A stretch of 64,000 nucleotides of DNA from Candolleomyces eurysporus (GCA_027579435.1 JANBPK010000928.1:60293-124292), one strand, 5' to 3'. Shown: positions 1 through 13,177, numbered from the stretch's first letter. Notes: generated by a model not told the origin, from the sequence alone. Made by a program: numbers and translations.

Positions 1-294
1 CCAACGACCCCATTCCCTACGTGGTGGCTCAGAGCCTATTTTGCCTTCTTGGACCGCCTGTGGCTGCGTTGGGTTGCTCGAGGGTCGAGCAAATCCGATA
101 AGCCCGTGGATAACACACGCGTTCCTCCAGATGACGCTCTCATTCAGGGGGTCCTTGAATAGCGCATCAAAGTGCTTCGACACAAGCTGAACCGATACAA
201 GAGATTGAACGTCGAGATATGAAAAGGTGTGAAGCAAGAGCTCGGGCGGGAGAGCAGTCAGGGGTGACGTGGTGCGCGTCGTTTCGGGGGCCAT
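1..294 (-). CDS. F-box protein, N-terminal part (runs off the window)
   Basis: Read on the minus strand from an ATG at 294, 98 codons stay open to the window edge, so the C-terminal part is outside. Residues about 12-60 form an F-box (LPPELLLHTFSYLDVQSL, then a conserved VIWRNACVIHGL segment). F-box proteins recruit substrates to SCF ubiquitin ligases through Skp1. The segment is closely similar in sequence and layout to exon 1 of the F-box gene starting at 4886. After an acidic/serine stretch both reach the same PPRREWGRW motif, where this copy is cut off. The upstream regions also share TATGACCCTAACC. The pair is therefore a tandem duplication in the same orientation. The family call is secure; the substrate is unknown. 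Confidence 0.8.
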   Translation of the reverse strand, partial: MAPETTRTTSPLTALPPELLLHTFSYLDVQSLVSVQLVSKHFDALFKDPLNESVIWRNACVIHGLIGFARPSSNPTQPQAVQEGKIGSEPPRREWGRW

Positions 295-563
295 AGTGAG
301 TATCAGGATTCAAATACCTGGATGCAAGTCAGAGTTGGTAACAACTCAGGCATCAATCGTAGAGTCGATGGCGGTAAGAGCAACGATAGCCACCTGTCGT
401 TGGGACCTCTTATGACCCTAACCCTATGCCGTACAACTGACGTTGCAAAGCCGCAAGCAACAGTGATACGAAGGCACAACCTTCGAAAGGGAGAAATATC
501 TCGGTCATCACTTTTATATGGATCAACAATCACATTGATACTATGCACTCTTCCATTACAACA

Positions 564-3500
564 TCAATACGCAGAAGGAATAAATCGAATCTGATGGACC
601 TCAGACTTTGTCTTCATCCCATGGATCCACGCAAAGCGCTCCCCTGTGACTATACATAGCTGTAAGTAGCTTCTAAAAACCAACATAACAGGGTAGCGCT
701 CACTATCTTCGGTTTCAACGAGGATATCTCCGTTCTCAAGATCTGTATAACGAGGCTCTCGTCAGCAAACACACCTCGACAATGGATGAGAGTAAGAGAA
801 AAGACCAAACACAAACCCTGCACTCCCCGGCTCCCCATTCCATGCTCGTCAATCCTCTTTTCATCCAACGTAATCGTCAACCGACCATCATGCAACGTCG
901 CGGCCCTCTCTGTGGAATCCCACATCCTCTTCCTTGTAGAATCCTCCGCATCGTTCCATTTACACTTCCCACCCCAGACTTGGAACTGCGATGGCGGGGT
1001 GGTACCCAAGGGGAATTGCTGGCTGGTCCATCGACGTGCTTTGCCAGGAGTGTGATACGATAGAGGAGGTTTCTGGGATTTCGATTCCATCCCACCTCCA
1101 CTCCGACCTCCATTTCCAGAGGTCGTCGGCCTACCCATCCCGTTTTTACCCTTGCCTGTCTCCAAATTGTCCTCGTTCTTAGCCTCGATCTCGTCTTCTT
1201 GTGCTTCCATTTTCGGAGGCTCAGGCGTATCATAGTTCACCCAGACACCCGTATCGCTCATCTGCAAACACGATACATCAATGAGTCGTCGGGGGTCCAT
1301 GAACGAGGGTGCGAGGCGCATCACAATCAGCTCGACTGGTCTGGTAGTCGTCGTAGTGGGTCGTTTGAGGTACGGAGTGACGATATATATGCCTTGTTGC
1401 TGTCATAACGAACGTCGTCGCAAAAATCAGGTATGGGAAGAAACACGAGCAAATAAGGATACGCACAGTCACAACCCCAATCCTCCCGGCACTCCCCCCG
1501 CCCTGTGCCTCCCCGCACCCATAGCTCAAATACACACTCGGACACCTAACACTCCCTAACTGCACATCCACTCCGATGTTCCACAGATCCTCCTCTGCTT
1601 TGATCAATCTCTCGAAATGGGGTATGAAAAGGAGCCGAGAGGAAGAGAGAATCAAGGCGAGATGATTTTGACACGGTGATATATGCACAGCACCAAACTC
1701 ATCATGCATCCTCCTCCGCCGTTTAATCATCATTCCTAGCCCATTCTGCTCCATCTCTCCCTCTTCCTCCTCCTGGTGGCTCCCGTCTCCGATCCTCACC
1801 TCCAACCGATGCTTCCCCCTATTCCTCTCGCGTATCCGATTCCACGCAGGACTATCCACCACATTCACGTTCACGCTTTCCTCGCTCTTCGTCGCCATTT
1901 CCTCATCCCATATCACTTCTTGTCGTACGATCTCCGAGCCCCAGTGCGGTCGGTAGGATTGAGGCCCCAGAGAGGCGCTCCAGCGGCTATATTGGATACT
2001 CTCGGCCGGAATGCGGAGGACGAGCTGCCCTGGGGTGAGGGAGGCGAAGTCTTCTGGTGTCCAGGAACCTTTGGCTTCGTGATTGTCGTCGTCGCTGAAT
2101 GAGGTGGAGGAATTCGCACCGGTAGACATCCTCAAAGGCTGGTCGCCCTCAAAAGACTCTTTGCCCCTCGCAAACACCCTCAGATCCTCCTCTCCACAAA
2201 AGAAAATCCACCGCTCGCCCAACTCAACGTAATTGATGCTGCCCAGATGGGTAAAGGTGCTCGAGATTAGGGAAAGGGGATCGCCTTTGCTCTTATTGCC
2301 ACTTATATTTGAGACGCCTAAAGCAGGTGCCGAGCTTGAGGTTGAGAACAGCGAGGTTCCGGTGCCCCGAGAAGAGCTGAACCAATTTCCGCTAAACGTC
2401 GAATTGGCATCCCACCACCCGGATTTGAAGGGTTGGAACGTGGGGAAGACCTCCCTCTTCCCTTTCCCCTTCCCTTTCCCCGACGATGATGAGCCCTCGA
2501 AAACACCCTCCTCTTCGTCGTCATCTTGGACAGAAGCAGCCATCACTGAAACATTCCCTGAAGAGGGTGGTAGACCAAACACGTTCGCGAGATATGGGGC
2601 CTCTGCGATACCTACAGTGATGAGTTTAGTGAGTGAGTGTTCTTATCGGGCCATTGAGAATGAAACGAACTCACTTTTCCCAGGTGCACTCCCTTCTCCT
2701 GCTTCTCCGCCTCCTCCGCCTCCGCCTCCTCCTTCTCTCACCAAAGGATTGGACCCGGAGTCCTTCCCATACCCTTTTGGAATGGTAATCTTCTGAATGT
2801 CTTCTATAACCTGGACCTCTTCGCCTGTTCTGACGTCCCATACGTATGCTCTGTACGAGGAGGCGGCGAGGAGGTATGGGTAGACAAATCTGTTTGTGTT
2901 TACGAATTCGAGGAGTTAGTTAGTAAGAAAGTATGCGAGGTTCGCATCGAGGAAACGAGAGTGATGAATCAAAGGGAGGGAAGGAACGAGGAATAAGGTG
3001 GAGACAAAAAGACGACGAACGCACCGATACACCCTCGTAATGTCGTTAATCACCTGGCTCACTACCGAATGTTGAACCTGTATCGACATCTGTATTTNGG
3101 GGAACTGGGATGACGAAGTGAGGTACGAAATGAGGCGACAGCCTATACGGGGCCGCCTTCCTCCCTGATTCTCCCCCACTTGCAGCTCCTTCCAGGTCCT
3201 TCTGACTATCCAAACTCGCTAAATTCGACGCTGAAATTTCTTCGCCTCGGCTTCTACTAATTCCACTCCTACTGCCACTCGCACCACTCTCATTCTCCCG
3301 CTGAGCCTTCCGAGCCCTCACCGGATCTTCATCCCACACACTCCCACCCACACTTCCCTCGCCTTCCCAACCAGATTCGAGCAACTTAAAATCTAAACCC
3401 GGAATCCCAGTACCAGGCGCAGCCGTCTCTACAGAAAGCTTTAAGGCGCATTTGACTATAGCTTCGATGGGTAATAAACTGGATTTCTTCTTCTGGTTGG

Positions 3501-4886
3501 TCGTACTAGTAGAGGAAGTGTTAGAGGTAGCCATATCTAAGAGTCGTTGTCGAGTGGGTAGGTCAGACGTAGCCATCGCTTCGGATCTGAGCTCTCTTCG
3601 TATCTGTGCGTCTGGATCGATATCTGAGTCCGCCATCGTAGCCGTGGAGAACGGAGCTGCGAGGGCCGAAGCGAGGTGCTGGAGGTCGTCCGGTCGAAGA
3701 ACACGGGCACTATGATGTGGAGGGGGGATGGAGGCACTCCGCCATACTTCCTTCGACCCGTTTGGACGGTCGAAGACGATGTACCCGTTGTCGTATTCGA
3801 GGTGTGCATATAATATTCTCCAGAGCTACGTCCGCACCTAGTGAGTGTTAGCCGAAGGTCAGTTAGCGACATAAGCCAGGCCGCGAAGTAGAGGATGGAG
3901 AGAACTGAGATAACAGACCTTGGGCAACTCCCATAATACCTTCCTAGTCTCTATATCCCTCACGACCAACCCACCACCCCGACTCGTCGTCAAAAAGAAC
4001 CCGTTTCTCTCATCCGCCTTCACCCTGTGTACTTTGTCGTTTGTCGTGACGACCCTGCCTAGGGTGCGAAGGTACCGGGAGAGGAGAGCATCGGTAAGAG
4101 CTGATTCGGTAGAAGCAGTAGTATCGTCTGAGTCGTCTACCGTATGCTGTCGTTTCTTCCTCTCGCTTTGGATCCTTATGAGCGCTTCGTAGACCCTCCG
4201 GATCCTCGCGAGGTACGAATCATCGTCGTTGGGATCTGGACTGATGGTGGAGGACTCTGAGTCTCTGTAGCAGGTAATGTCGGATGGGAGTTGGCCAACG
4301 AATGAGCGGTGGATTTCGAGCCGGTGTTTGACTGTTGTTGGGTAAAGCAGTCAGTCGATCGTTCATTATTTGATTAGAGAAAAGTAAGGGCGAGAGGAGT
4401 AACGAGGAAGAAGTGATGCTCACAGAAAGCTTTCCAATTCACGTCCGTGCTCAGCGCGATAAAGCTCTGCGAACTGTATAGGTCCAACACGTCTGACCAA
4501 ACTGCATCCGTCGTTTCGCCCTTCGATCCTCTCAACCTGCTCTGCTTCTCCATCCACTCTCGCCAACGGCCCCATTCCCTACGCGGCGGTTCAGGGCCTC
4601 CACTCCCTCGATTGTCTCCCCGTGTCTGGGTTGCGCTCACATCCAACGATGAGGGTGATTCTGACGTTTCGTTCGGTTGAGTCAATCCGATCAGTCCGTG
4701 GATAACGCAGGCGTTCCGCCAGATCACGCTCTCGTTCAGGGGATCCTTGAATAGAGCATCAAACGCCTTTGAGGCAAGTTGCAGAAAGACGAGGGATTGG
4801 ACGTCGAGATACGAGAGGATGTGAATCAACAGCTCGGGTGGAAGAGCAGTCAGGGATGATGTGGTGTGCGTCGTTTGGGGGACCAT
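564..4886 (-). CDS. Large F-box protein (7 exons)
   Basis: I read seven exons on the minus strand: 4424-4886, 3919-4331, 3025-3825, 2675-2889, 1463-2611, 817-1392 and 564-742. Together they give about 1264 aa. The F-box is at residues about 12-58 (LPPELLIHILSYLDVQSL). The rest has WD/propeller-like blocks: an AHLEYDNGYIVFDRPNGSKE segment in exon 3 and a SYRAYVWDVRTGEEVQ segment in exon 4. These are separated by low-complexity Ser/Gly/acidic stretches, including a poly-Gly run near the end of exon 4. The likely role is a substrate receptor of an SCF ubiquitin ligase. The N at 3098 breaks the frame of exon 3; dropping it makes the whole spliced length a multiple of three, so it looks like a sequence artefact. 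The intron 3826-3918 has an unusual GTCTGT donor. The 1393-1462 acceptor is the least certain boundary. Confidence 0.8.
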
Positions 4887-6172
4887 GGTGAGTACGAGGA
4901 TTCGGATAAATCGTAGTTTAAACAGTTGTTTACACAAGTTCAATGAAGAACGGGCGATTGAGGAGCAATGGAGGCGCGACCCTTCTGCCCCCGCGGCGAA
5001 CGCATGGGTCGCACGTGCACGCATGCACGGCTACGGTCTCACTCTCTGGCCCAGGGTTTCACTCTTTCTCTCTTCCTCTCTGTTGCGACGAGTCTCGTGT
5101 ATCGAAGCCAAGGTTTGGTAGAAATTCAAGAAGTTGTACGCATGTATAGCAGAGGTGGTGCTAGTACGAACGATTACCTATCTAGGCGCCTTTGCTTTAT
5201 GACCCTAACCTTACTATGCCTCGGATGACATCAGTCTAAGTATACACGGTTCCTCTATCCGGCGCTTAGCCAACTGTATCTGGTCTCTGCTACCAAGGCA
5301 GCATGCATCACACAAAGCTTATTTCTACGTCTTTCATAGGAGATGGCATGCATTGTGCTAAGGTCCATACCATCCTCGAAGGGATTCAACGTCTTCTTGG
5401 ATGTACGGTCTCCATCGTCAATCATGGTAAATATGAGATCTACCGAGTCCTCGGCTGGTTTTCAGCCTTCGAACATCCATTTGAATCAATGGACTCCCCT
5501 ATTATCTTTCAGTATATATGAGGCGTAAAGTTGAAGACCGTGAAAGAGTTATGATGATGGCACATCCGTCAATTCTCTTTCGTGGCTCACTTGTGCTGTT
5601 TTCTCCTGCAAGGCCTTTGGACCGAGGAACGGCAAGATAGGATGTGTGAAGAGGTTGATTTAGCTGAAATTTTAAGGCAGAAGGCGTGGATGTCGAGGGA
5701 CTCGAAGCAAAGGGACCAGGGTATGTTCTGTCGGGTGGCACCCCAGAGCTCAAGGGGAACCGCTGTAGAATATGAGTGGATATTTTCTAGGTCATGAAAA
5801 CGATGAAAATTCATATGCAGATGAAGCAGAAGAGCAAGACGAGTCTGGAGCACTGTTTGGTGGAAATGAGGATAAGGACGAGGGTGATCGGGAATTCTAC
5901 TATAATATATGCCGTCATACGAACACCGTTTCTCGCCCTACCGTATGTATGCTCTTTGTACAGATATCATTCAATGTATTCTGAGGTCGGGTCTCATCTT
6001 CCGGGAGTTATAGCACCCCATATTGAAATGATCGGCTTCGTAAGAAATCAAAGTTGACCTCCAAAAGTTCAATACATATGATACACAGGAAAAAATACAT
6101 CGAGTAAGAGTAAGACAGGTATTGGGATTGGGACTACGCAAATTGCAAGTGGGTAGGTGCATTTTAGTGCCT
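4887..6172. other. Intergenic region between divergent/convergent gene ends, no supported gene
   Basis: This stretch holds the upstream region of the F-box gene (minus strand) and the region beyond the stop of the Hsp70-like gene. A TATGACCCTAACC block near 5197 recurs upstream of the first F-box copy (near 410). Short open frames around 5.3-6.1 kb on both strands have no start context, splice pattern or family motif that I recognise. Confidence 0.5.
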
Positions 6173-8338
6173 TCACCGTGGCCCAGGTGCGTTGGACTCG
6201 GAAGTCTCGCGGACGACCTTATATCCTGGGGGAAGCACCCGCTGCGCTAGTGCGACGAGTAATTCCTCCTGCCGAAGGAACTCAGCCTCTGAAATTGGTT
6301 GTGCACTGGTGTCATCTAGCCATTGAAGACATTCATCCACTCCCTTCCCTAATCCTTCAATGGAATCTCTAAATGAGTAGCAGTACTCCTCCAGATTGTT
6401 CCTTCTTCGCGTCCGTTCTTCATATGCACGATCCCACTCTACCAGTCCCAAAAAGTGGATGTCAGCTTCGTCTCAATCGGTAGACGCGGGAACACTCACC
6501 GTCCAGCATCTTGGCTCTTTCTATCATCGCGCGTTTGGCGTGCTGGGACATCGTTCCAACCCGGATGGCCAGACTTCGAGTTGCATATCCATACTCTTTA
6601 TGTGCTGCATGCACAACACAGGACCCATCGCAGCTCAGATCGAATGTGACTTCCACTTTCGCCAGCTGATCTTCAAATGGTGGTTTTGGTATTCCATGGA
6701 GCTCGAAGCTCCCAAGAAAAGTATTTCTGCTGGGATCATCGTGGTCCCCCTCGTACACCTGGATATGGGCGGTAGTCTGATCGTAGGTCGCCGTCGAGAG
6801 AGTTTCCTGTCGCTTGGCGGGGATTGTCGTATTTCGTTTTATGACCGTCTTCAAAACGCTCTCGTGAGGTGATCCACCATCGGCAGGTAGATAGTCGGTG
6901 TCTTCAGAGAGGGGGTCGTATTTAGGAATGACTGCGACGCCGAGAGAATGATGGAGAACGTCGAGGAGAATCATGTTATCGAGTGGCTCCTCCGAGCAGC
7001 CGGATTGAACGGCAGACTGAATGGCGCATCCATATGCCACGGCTTCGTCAAGGTTTCGAATGGTGACGAATGACGGACCATGGGGTAGAAAGCAGCTCTG
7101 GATCGACGCGATAATGCAGGGCATTCGGGTTGCTCCACCAACCAATAGGACTTCATGGATATCGGCTTTATTGAGCTCAGACTGCGAAATGACGGCTGTC
7201 ACTAGCTCTGCCATGGCTCTACACAAGCCGGAACAAATGCTTTCGAATGTATCGCGTGTGATGACCATGCTGGCGATATTGATATTTTCAGAGACCCCTT
7301 CAAGGTCGATCTGAGCTTTTTGAGCCGAAGACAAGGCGCGTTTAGCCTTTTCACAAACCATCGCTAAACGCGCCATAGTACGAGCGCGCCTGCCAAGGTC
7401 GACTTTGTGTGTCGTTTGCAACTCTTTCGCAACATAGTTGACGAAGAGTTGATCGAAGGCATCTCCCCCAAGACGATGGTCACTTGCAACAGCTTTAACC
7501 TCGATGACACCCGCTTCGATGTTGGTAACAGCTACACTCGTGGTACTTGCCCCAACATCGACCAGCAATACCGTCTTTAGGTCAGAGTCTCCCAGCTTTT
7601 CGTGTGCATGGGAGTAGAATGTGTAGTAGACAGCTGCGGCGGAGGTTTCACTGAGGAGTAAAGGATCTCGTACTCCTGCGATCTCACAGGCATCTTTGAT
7701 TGCTTGTCGCTGGATCGCGGAGGATCCGGGCGGTATTGAAACGACGGCCTTTCCAACTTTGCCTTGAATGAAGTCTTCAGCCATTGACTTCAGCTTGGAT
7801 AGCTGCATAGCAAGAATCTCTTCGGGCGCCTGCCATGGTATCTTATCAGCACGACCCACAGATCCACAATTGGATTCGACATACGAAAGTTTCCTGCTTT
7901 CCCAATCGTTCGACCTGGATATGGAGTGTTCCTGCTCTGCTCATGCACGAGAAATGTGCCTTTTTGACAGCCTCCTGAACAAGCGGGTCTGCGAATGTTC
8001 GCCCCAAAAATCGCTTGACACCATGCACCCTGGCGTTCAAAGTTGCGTCAGTCAGTACTCAAACGATTTGACAGAGGCAAAATATCAGCTACATACGTAT
8101 TGGTCACATTCGCGGTCTGTCGAGACTTCGCTACACCCCCAACTAATCGCCCATCCGTTCCAAACGACACATAGCTCGGAATATTCCGATTTCCTTCTTG
8201 GTCCGGGATAATCACTGGATGCGAATTTTGCCAAACAGCGACTCTACTTGAGTTGTGCGTCAATATAAATGCTAAAGTCAATGAACAGCGCTCAGTTTAC
8301 CAGTACTGTGTACCGATATCGATCCCAATCGCTGCCAT
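6173..8338 (-). CDS. Hsp70-family (divergent, Hsp110/actin-fold) chaperone-like protein
   Basis: Five exons on the minus strand (8301-8338, 8097-8246, 7885-8029, 6500-7841, 6173-6438) give 646 aa. The N-terminus has the phosphate-1 signature IGIDIGTQYCRVAVW. The middle has VLLVDVGASTTSVAV (phosphate 2) and LGGDAFDQLF. It is followed by VLLVGGATRMPCI, the Hsp70 adenosine/phosphate motif. The C-terminal third is a beta-domain-like region and a charged helical tail ending ESNAPGPR. Hsp70 proteins are ATP-driven chaperones; this one is divergent (DVGAST instead of DLGGGT), so activity may differ from canonical Hsp70. The 43-bp intron 7842-7884 is short but keeps frame. A broken paralogue with the same first three exon lengths (38, 150 and 145 bp) lies at 45260-45703. 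Confidence 0.88.
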
Positions 8339-9299
8339 GACCCCTAGGCGCCCGAGAGATCGTGGTGGTGAACGGAGAACAGCAAATTGAGCAAATGCGG
8401 CTACTTGGTCAACTTGCGGCACAAGCTCAGCCGTTTCTCACGGTATTGGTACATCCCCAGCCGCCGGGCCAGCACTTCTTATTTCGGGGCGAAGCGAAGT
8501 ACCGCAGGTAATTTGGCGAAGACGCGAGTGACAGCTATGATGCCATAATCAGGATACAGTCTCGAGGAAGAGACAAGGGAGCTGTCGTTCAGAACCATCG
8601 ATCGGTCCGGACTGTTGTTTGTCCGAGTTTGGGGCCGGGGTCTACAGCCAATATCGTCCTCCACCGTCATCCAGCTGATCGTGCTAATCTATTCAACCTC
8701 CTCCACCTTTCCTCGATTCTGAGCTGAAGCGTTCGCGTCGCTCCCGGACGCTGTTACTTTGCGAAGACTGAACCAGCGAATCGAATGCCCCGGATTGTAA
8801 GGGTGATATGAATGCCCGGCTGGCCCCAACTGGATGAAGGTCGGTTCCTTCGCAACCGAATTTGTCGTTTCTTTTCCAGCTCCCGGCCTTATTCTGATTG
8901 GACCAGGTTCTTGCGAAGTTTTGTTGCCAAGTTCGTCGATGTAGGGCTTTGGGCGAAACCAGCTTAGACACCATTTATGCGACTCCTTGTGACCCAAGCA
9001 CACTACGGTGCTCATTCGATTAACTGCTCCGTCATTTCTCGCCCTTTGGAAGCCGTATGAGCCATCGCGAAGTTATCCCAGGAGCAATTTGCCCCACGCC
9101 TCATGTCTCCCAATCGAAGNCCCCCCTCTCCAGCATCGATTACTTCTTCTCTCTTGGCCAAGCACACAGAGACGCAAGAAGCAGAGTAGAATTCTTCCTT
9201 TCGGATTAATCATTTGTACTTATTAGATCCCAGCCCATTACCATGGAAGTCTCGGTGTCGTCCCTCCCTTTGGTTGTCAACCGTACACTTGCCACGAGA
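8339..9299. other. Intergenic region between Hsp70-like gene and tyrosinase
   Basis: This is the divergent upstream region shared by the Hsp70-like gene (minus) and the tyrosinase (plus). A 108-codon open frame (8689-9015, minus strand; starts MSTVVCLGHKESHKW) lies inside it. It has no intron, domain or paralogue that I recognise, so I do not call it a gene. An N at 9120 precedes a C run. No clear TATA box was seen next to either gene. Confidence 0.4.
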
Positions 9300-10639
9300 A
9301 TGGCCCCTTTTCACTCTCTGTTATGGCTCACAGCTATCTACCTGCTCTCAGCAGTTTCTGCCATTCCAGTTTCTGAGCCTGGCGTCTCCCCTTCTGCGAC
9401 GAAAGTGTCTGGAACTCCATGCACAACTTTTGATCATCGAAAGGAATGGTAAGTTTCCGGTCCGACACATTTTGATGTCATCTTGCAAACGTCATCTCTG
9501 CACTAGGCGAGATTTGACTGTCGAGCAACGCTTGGGCTATATCAATGCAGTCTTGTGTCTTCACAAGCTTCCTCCCCGGGACAAGACGCGCGCTGCGACA
9601 TCGCGATACGAAGAGTTTCAAGCCACACATATTCTTCTAACAGATCGCGTTCACTCTGTGGTGCGTGTTTGCTTTATCTTACGATCATCTGTCGATCACT
9701 GAGGTGGATGACCTGATCAGGGTCATTTCTTACCCTGGCACAGGCACCTTGGAACCTTGTACGGTAACGCACTTCGCGAGGAGTGTGGATACAATGGACC
9801 GACAGCGTGAGTAATGATCCGATCCTCGTGTTGGGGTTCATTCTGAGGGATTGATCCACGTTACAGTTACTGGGATTGGTCCAGGGACGCGGATGTTAGC
9901 ACACCGTAGGTTCTTTGATTATAATTGTTCTTCTCATGAGGGTCACCGTGCATTCAGAATTCTTCAATCGCCCATCTTTCACCCAATCACTGGGTTCGGT
10001 GGAGACGGCGTTCCAGGAACGTACACGCTTCCTCCCGATCCCAAGAACGAAAGTGCCATCGGACCTTTCCCTGGCGGCGCTTTTGGCAATCGCATCTGGA
10101 AAGGATGCGTCAAGGACGGTCCTTTCAAAGATAGCGTCTTCCATCTCGGTCCAGGAAGGATGGTGACTGACCACTGCCTCGTGCGCGGTATCGATGATCA
10201 GTGGAAGCGTATGTTGACGTCCGACAATGTGAAGAACATGCTGAAGGCCAAGAGCTACGAAGAGTTCAGACTCGTTATCGACGCCTTCAATGGTATTCAC
10301 GGTGGCGGGCATATCTTGGTTGGCGGCGAGATGACGAACACGTACTCTGCTGGCGCCGGTAGGTCAAGTTCCTTCTACTTCACTAGTAACTGTGCTCACA
10401 TCCGCGCCGTAGATCCGTTGTTCTACCTTCACCACGCGAACTTGGACAGGGTGTGGTGGCACTGGCAACAGGCGGATCCAGCGAATCGACTATACGACGT
10501 CTCGGGACCCACGACAAAGGGCGGCAAAATCCCTGTCACGCTCGACTTTGAAATCGACTTCCCAGCTTTGGGTCCCAATATCACCGTTCGCGATACGATG
10601 GATTCATCGTTGGAACCTAATTGCTTCACATACGAGTGA
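9300..10639 (+). CDS. Secreted tyrosinase (type-3 copper monooxygenase)
   Basis: Six exons (9300-9448, 9507-9660, 9721-9806, 9867-9905, 9958-10358, 10413-10639) give 351 aa. I chose the ATG at 9300 because it starts a clean signal peptide (MAPFHSLLWLTAIYLLSAVSA); an in-frame ATG at 9243 adds 19 residues. CuA ligands are the histidines in EFQATH, RVHSV and HFLPWHRH. CuB ligands are in GIHGGGH and FYLHHANLDRVWW. The motif AYWDWSRD between the sites is typical of the family. Tyrosinases oxidise phenols to quinones for melanin or phenolic chemistry. The protein is short: it lacks the long C-terminal lid domain of cytosolic mushroom tyrosinases and resembles the small secreted class. All exon phases agree and no lesion was seen, so it is probably functional. 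Confidence 0.93.
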
Positions 10640-10797
10640 CGTAACCATTTCGTGTCACGCTAGTCCTGTCTCCCCGTTTCCTTTTGTATCGGATTATCAT
10701 GATGTCCTCTTCAATCTATCGTTCTTGTTTGTCGACACTGTGCTTGAGCAGCTCTACGATCGAAGCCGTCTATAACATATCTGTCTATGCCATCTTG

Positions 10798-10940
10798 GCG
10801 TAGGTGCCATACTAGATAAGGGTACACATGAACAATGTACGATTAATGGGCGCCGAAAGGAATGCTCGCGAAGGCCTCTCTCACTTCTAACACGGTTGTC
10901 ACTCGTGACTTTCGGAAAGTGTATCTGCTTTAGATGTTGG
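10798..10940 (+). repeat. Direct repeat a (partner 11263-11425)
   Basis: A stretch beginning GGTGCCATACTAGA and running through TGCTCGCGAAGG and CTCTCACTTCTAACACGG to GTGACTTTCG recurs about 465 bp downstream with substitutions and small indels. No coding signal is seen. Confidence 0.7.
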
Positions 10941-11262
10941 TTGGATCAGGAGTAGAGAGAGGAAAGAAATTGGAACGATTTCTCATGATGCTGAGTGATT
11001 TCTGTAGAGGGAAAAAGGGAGATGGGCTGAGAGTATGGGTGGTAACTTAAAGTCGTCAGCTGGTAGCAAGAAACTAGACCAGGTGAGTTATTGAGGGAAT
11101 GTAGAGTGAGTAATGCATGCATCATTCGTTGAAACCATCGGAATTTAATCACGGGCTGTTCTCTGAATCGCACTCCCCTGCTTATCGAGAGTCGCAATAG
11201 AACGAAATTATGCTCGTGTCCACCGTGGACATGATATCCATATATTGTTTGATGAACTTTGG

Positions 11263-11425
11263 TGTAAGTGCCATACTAGACAGTGATACACTTGAACGGT
11301 ATAATAGTATTAGGAGCCGAAGGGAATGCTCGCAATGACCCCTCTCACTTCTAACACGGCTGTTATTTGGGCTGTTACTTGTGACTTTCGTCCAGGAATT
11401 GTAGCTGCTTAAATCTTGATTAGCT
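11263..11425 (+). repeat. Direct repeat b (partner 10798-10940)
   Basis: This is the second copy of the repeat at 10798. It has the same order of blocks (AGTGCCATACTAGA, AATGCTCGCAATG, CTCTCACTTCTAACACGGC, TGTGACTTTCG) plus a short insertion. The spacing suggests an old tandem duplication just downstream of the tyrosinase. The rest of 10640-11440 shows no gene. Confidence 0.7.
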
Positions 11426-13177
11426 CGGGAATATGGCTAAGGAAGAATATGGAACGATTGTCCTCCCATCGTTCGAAAAATCCATCATACGGATGCGATG
11501 TGCCTCGCAAACAGTGACGTAGTGAACCGGCAAAGGCTCAAATTGACACGGGTGCGATACAATCGATAGAACAAGTGCCGAAACCTCGCCGTTCAGCAGA
11601 GTAAGAAGGTTCTAGCCAAACTTGTGGAGACCTGGAGTGCCTGCCGCCCTTTCCTGGCCATGTCACGCAATCCCTCCATCTGTCAATCTACTGTTTAATT
11701 GCCTTGCTCACCGTTCTCAGCTCTCTTAGCTACTAAAGTGATATTTTGTGGGTCCCTGGTCGAGAAGACGTTTCCAGCAGTACGCCAGAGCGGGGGCTCA
11801 CGAGGCTTCTGTATTGAAGTGATTGAATGTATCTTGTTGCCCGAACTCATGTATCTCAAGGGTACTGCTCACAAGCTTCCTTGATCTCCTCATTACCTTA
11901 ATCGCAGCTAGGAGGAGAGCGTAAGAGAGTAAGAAAAGCTATGTCATAGACTAGATTTTACAGGCCATAGAAAACAATCCTTTATATGATGAGGGGATAT
12001 CTGGAATAGCAGATAGAATCGGGTGGAACAGGGACACTGGAATAAGCGGAAGTGCAAAGATCGACCTTGAATTGAAAAATTCGATCGATTGAGGATGAAC
12101 GGAGACAAGTGAAAAGGTCGAGAGTCAAGATTAACGACGAAACACAGGAGAGAAACTGTGGGACAGCCAGACGTTTCAGACCGTTTCAAAATGAGCATCA
12201 TGGAGGGATGATATCAAGGAATAGGAGAAGTCAAAAAAAAAGTTGGAAGACCGAAAGAGAATAGATGATAAAAGAGCGATNAAAAAAAGACGTAAACAGA
12301 TGTTCGACATATGCTTGAAGATAAGTGATGAGACCCAGTTGGCCGTAATTATGTCTTTTGACCTTTGATCATTTTCTGAACTTATAAGACAGAAACGGAG
12401 CTCATTTTGGTATGAGTTGTGAGTTCAGACTATTGAGTATCGAGGGTGTTGGGAAGCGTCAGCAAGATTCGGCTAGCTGAAAGTATACTGGTGTTGTCTC
12501 TAGTCGATGTTTGGTATCACTTCGGACCCAAACAAAGCACAAATAAAGCACAAGGCAAGCTTGGTACGAACTTGAGATGAGGGGTATTTTGTATAAGGGA
12601 AAGAATCGCTCAAATTTGGGTTCTCGCCACTCACGGTTCGTATTTTGGATTTAGACTTTTAAACACCCACGCAGGCTGTAAGGATAGTTAACAGTTTGCG
12701 CCAGATCGTGGTGGACATAAAAGTTCCTTTTTCAAGGTCAGCCAATGGCCCGTTTCGGCACTAATGGAAAGCGTGGGTTTGGTCATTTAACCGACGCTAA
12801 CACAGGCTGTGAAGATTATATAGATAACAATTTGGTCAGATCGCGATGGACATAAAGGTCTCTCTTGCGAGGTTCCATTTCAGCGCCAATTGAAATCATG
12901 ACCTCATGTATATCGTCTCTAAGCTTGCCCGATTCAACGGACCAAAAGATAGAGATCAGTGGTCCCCTGGTACGGCCCCCGCTGCAGGCTATGAATAGCC
13001 AGATATAAGGCTGGTGGATTTCTGAGGGGGCTACTTACCACAGCCAGAGTTCCAACCCTAGCCTCTTCCATAGCATTCCCGCTCCACGCTTCCCTTCCCT
13101 TCTGTCGCCCTCTTCACAGCAAGTGATACTCTACACTTTAATACTGGTTTCCACTTTGCTCTCCTTCGCAAAATATC

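Noticed and set aside
8689..9015. A 108-codon minus-strand frame upstream of the tyrosinase
   Set aside because: No motif, paralogue or intron; cannot be separated from chance.
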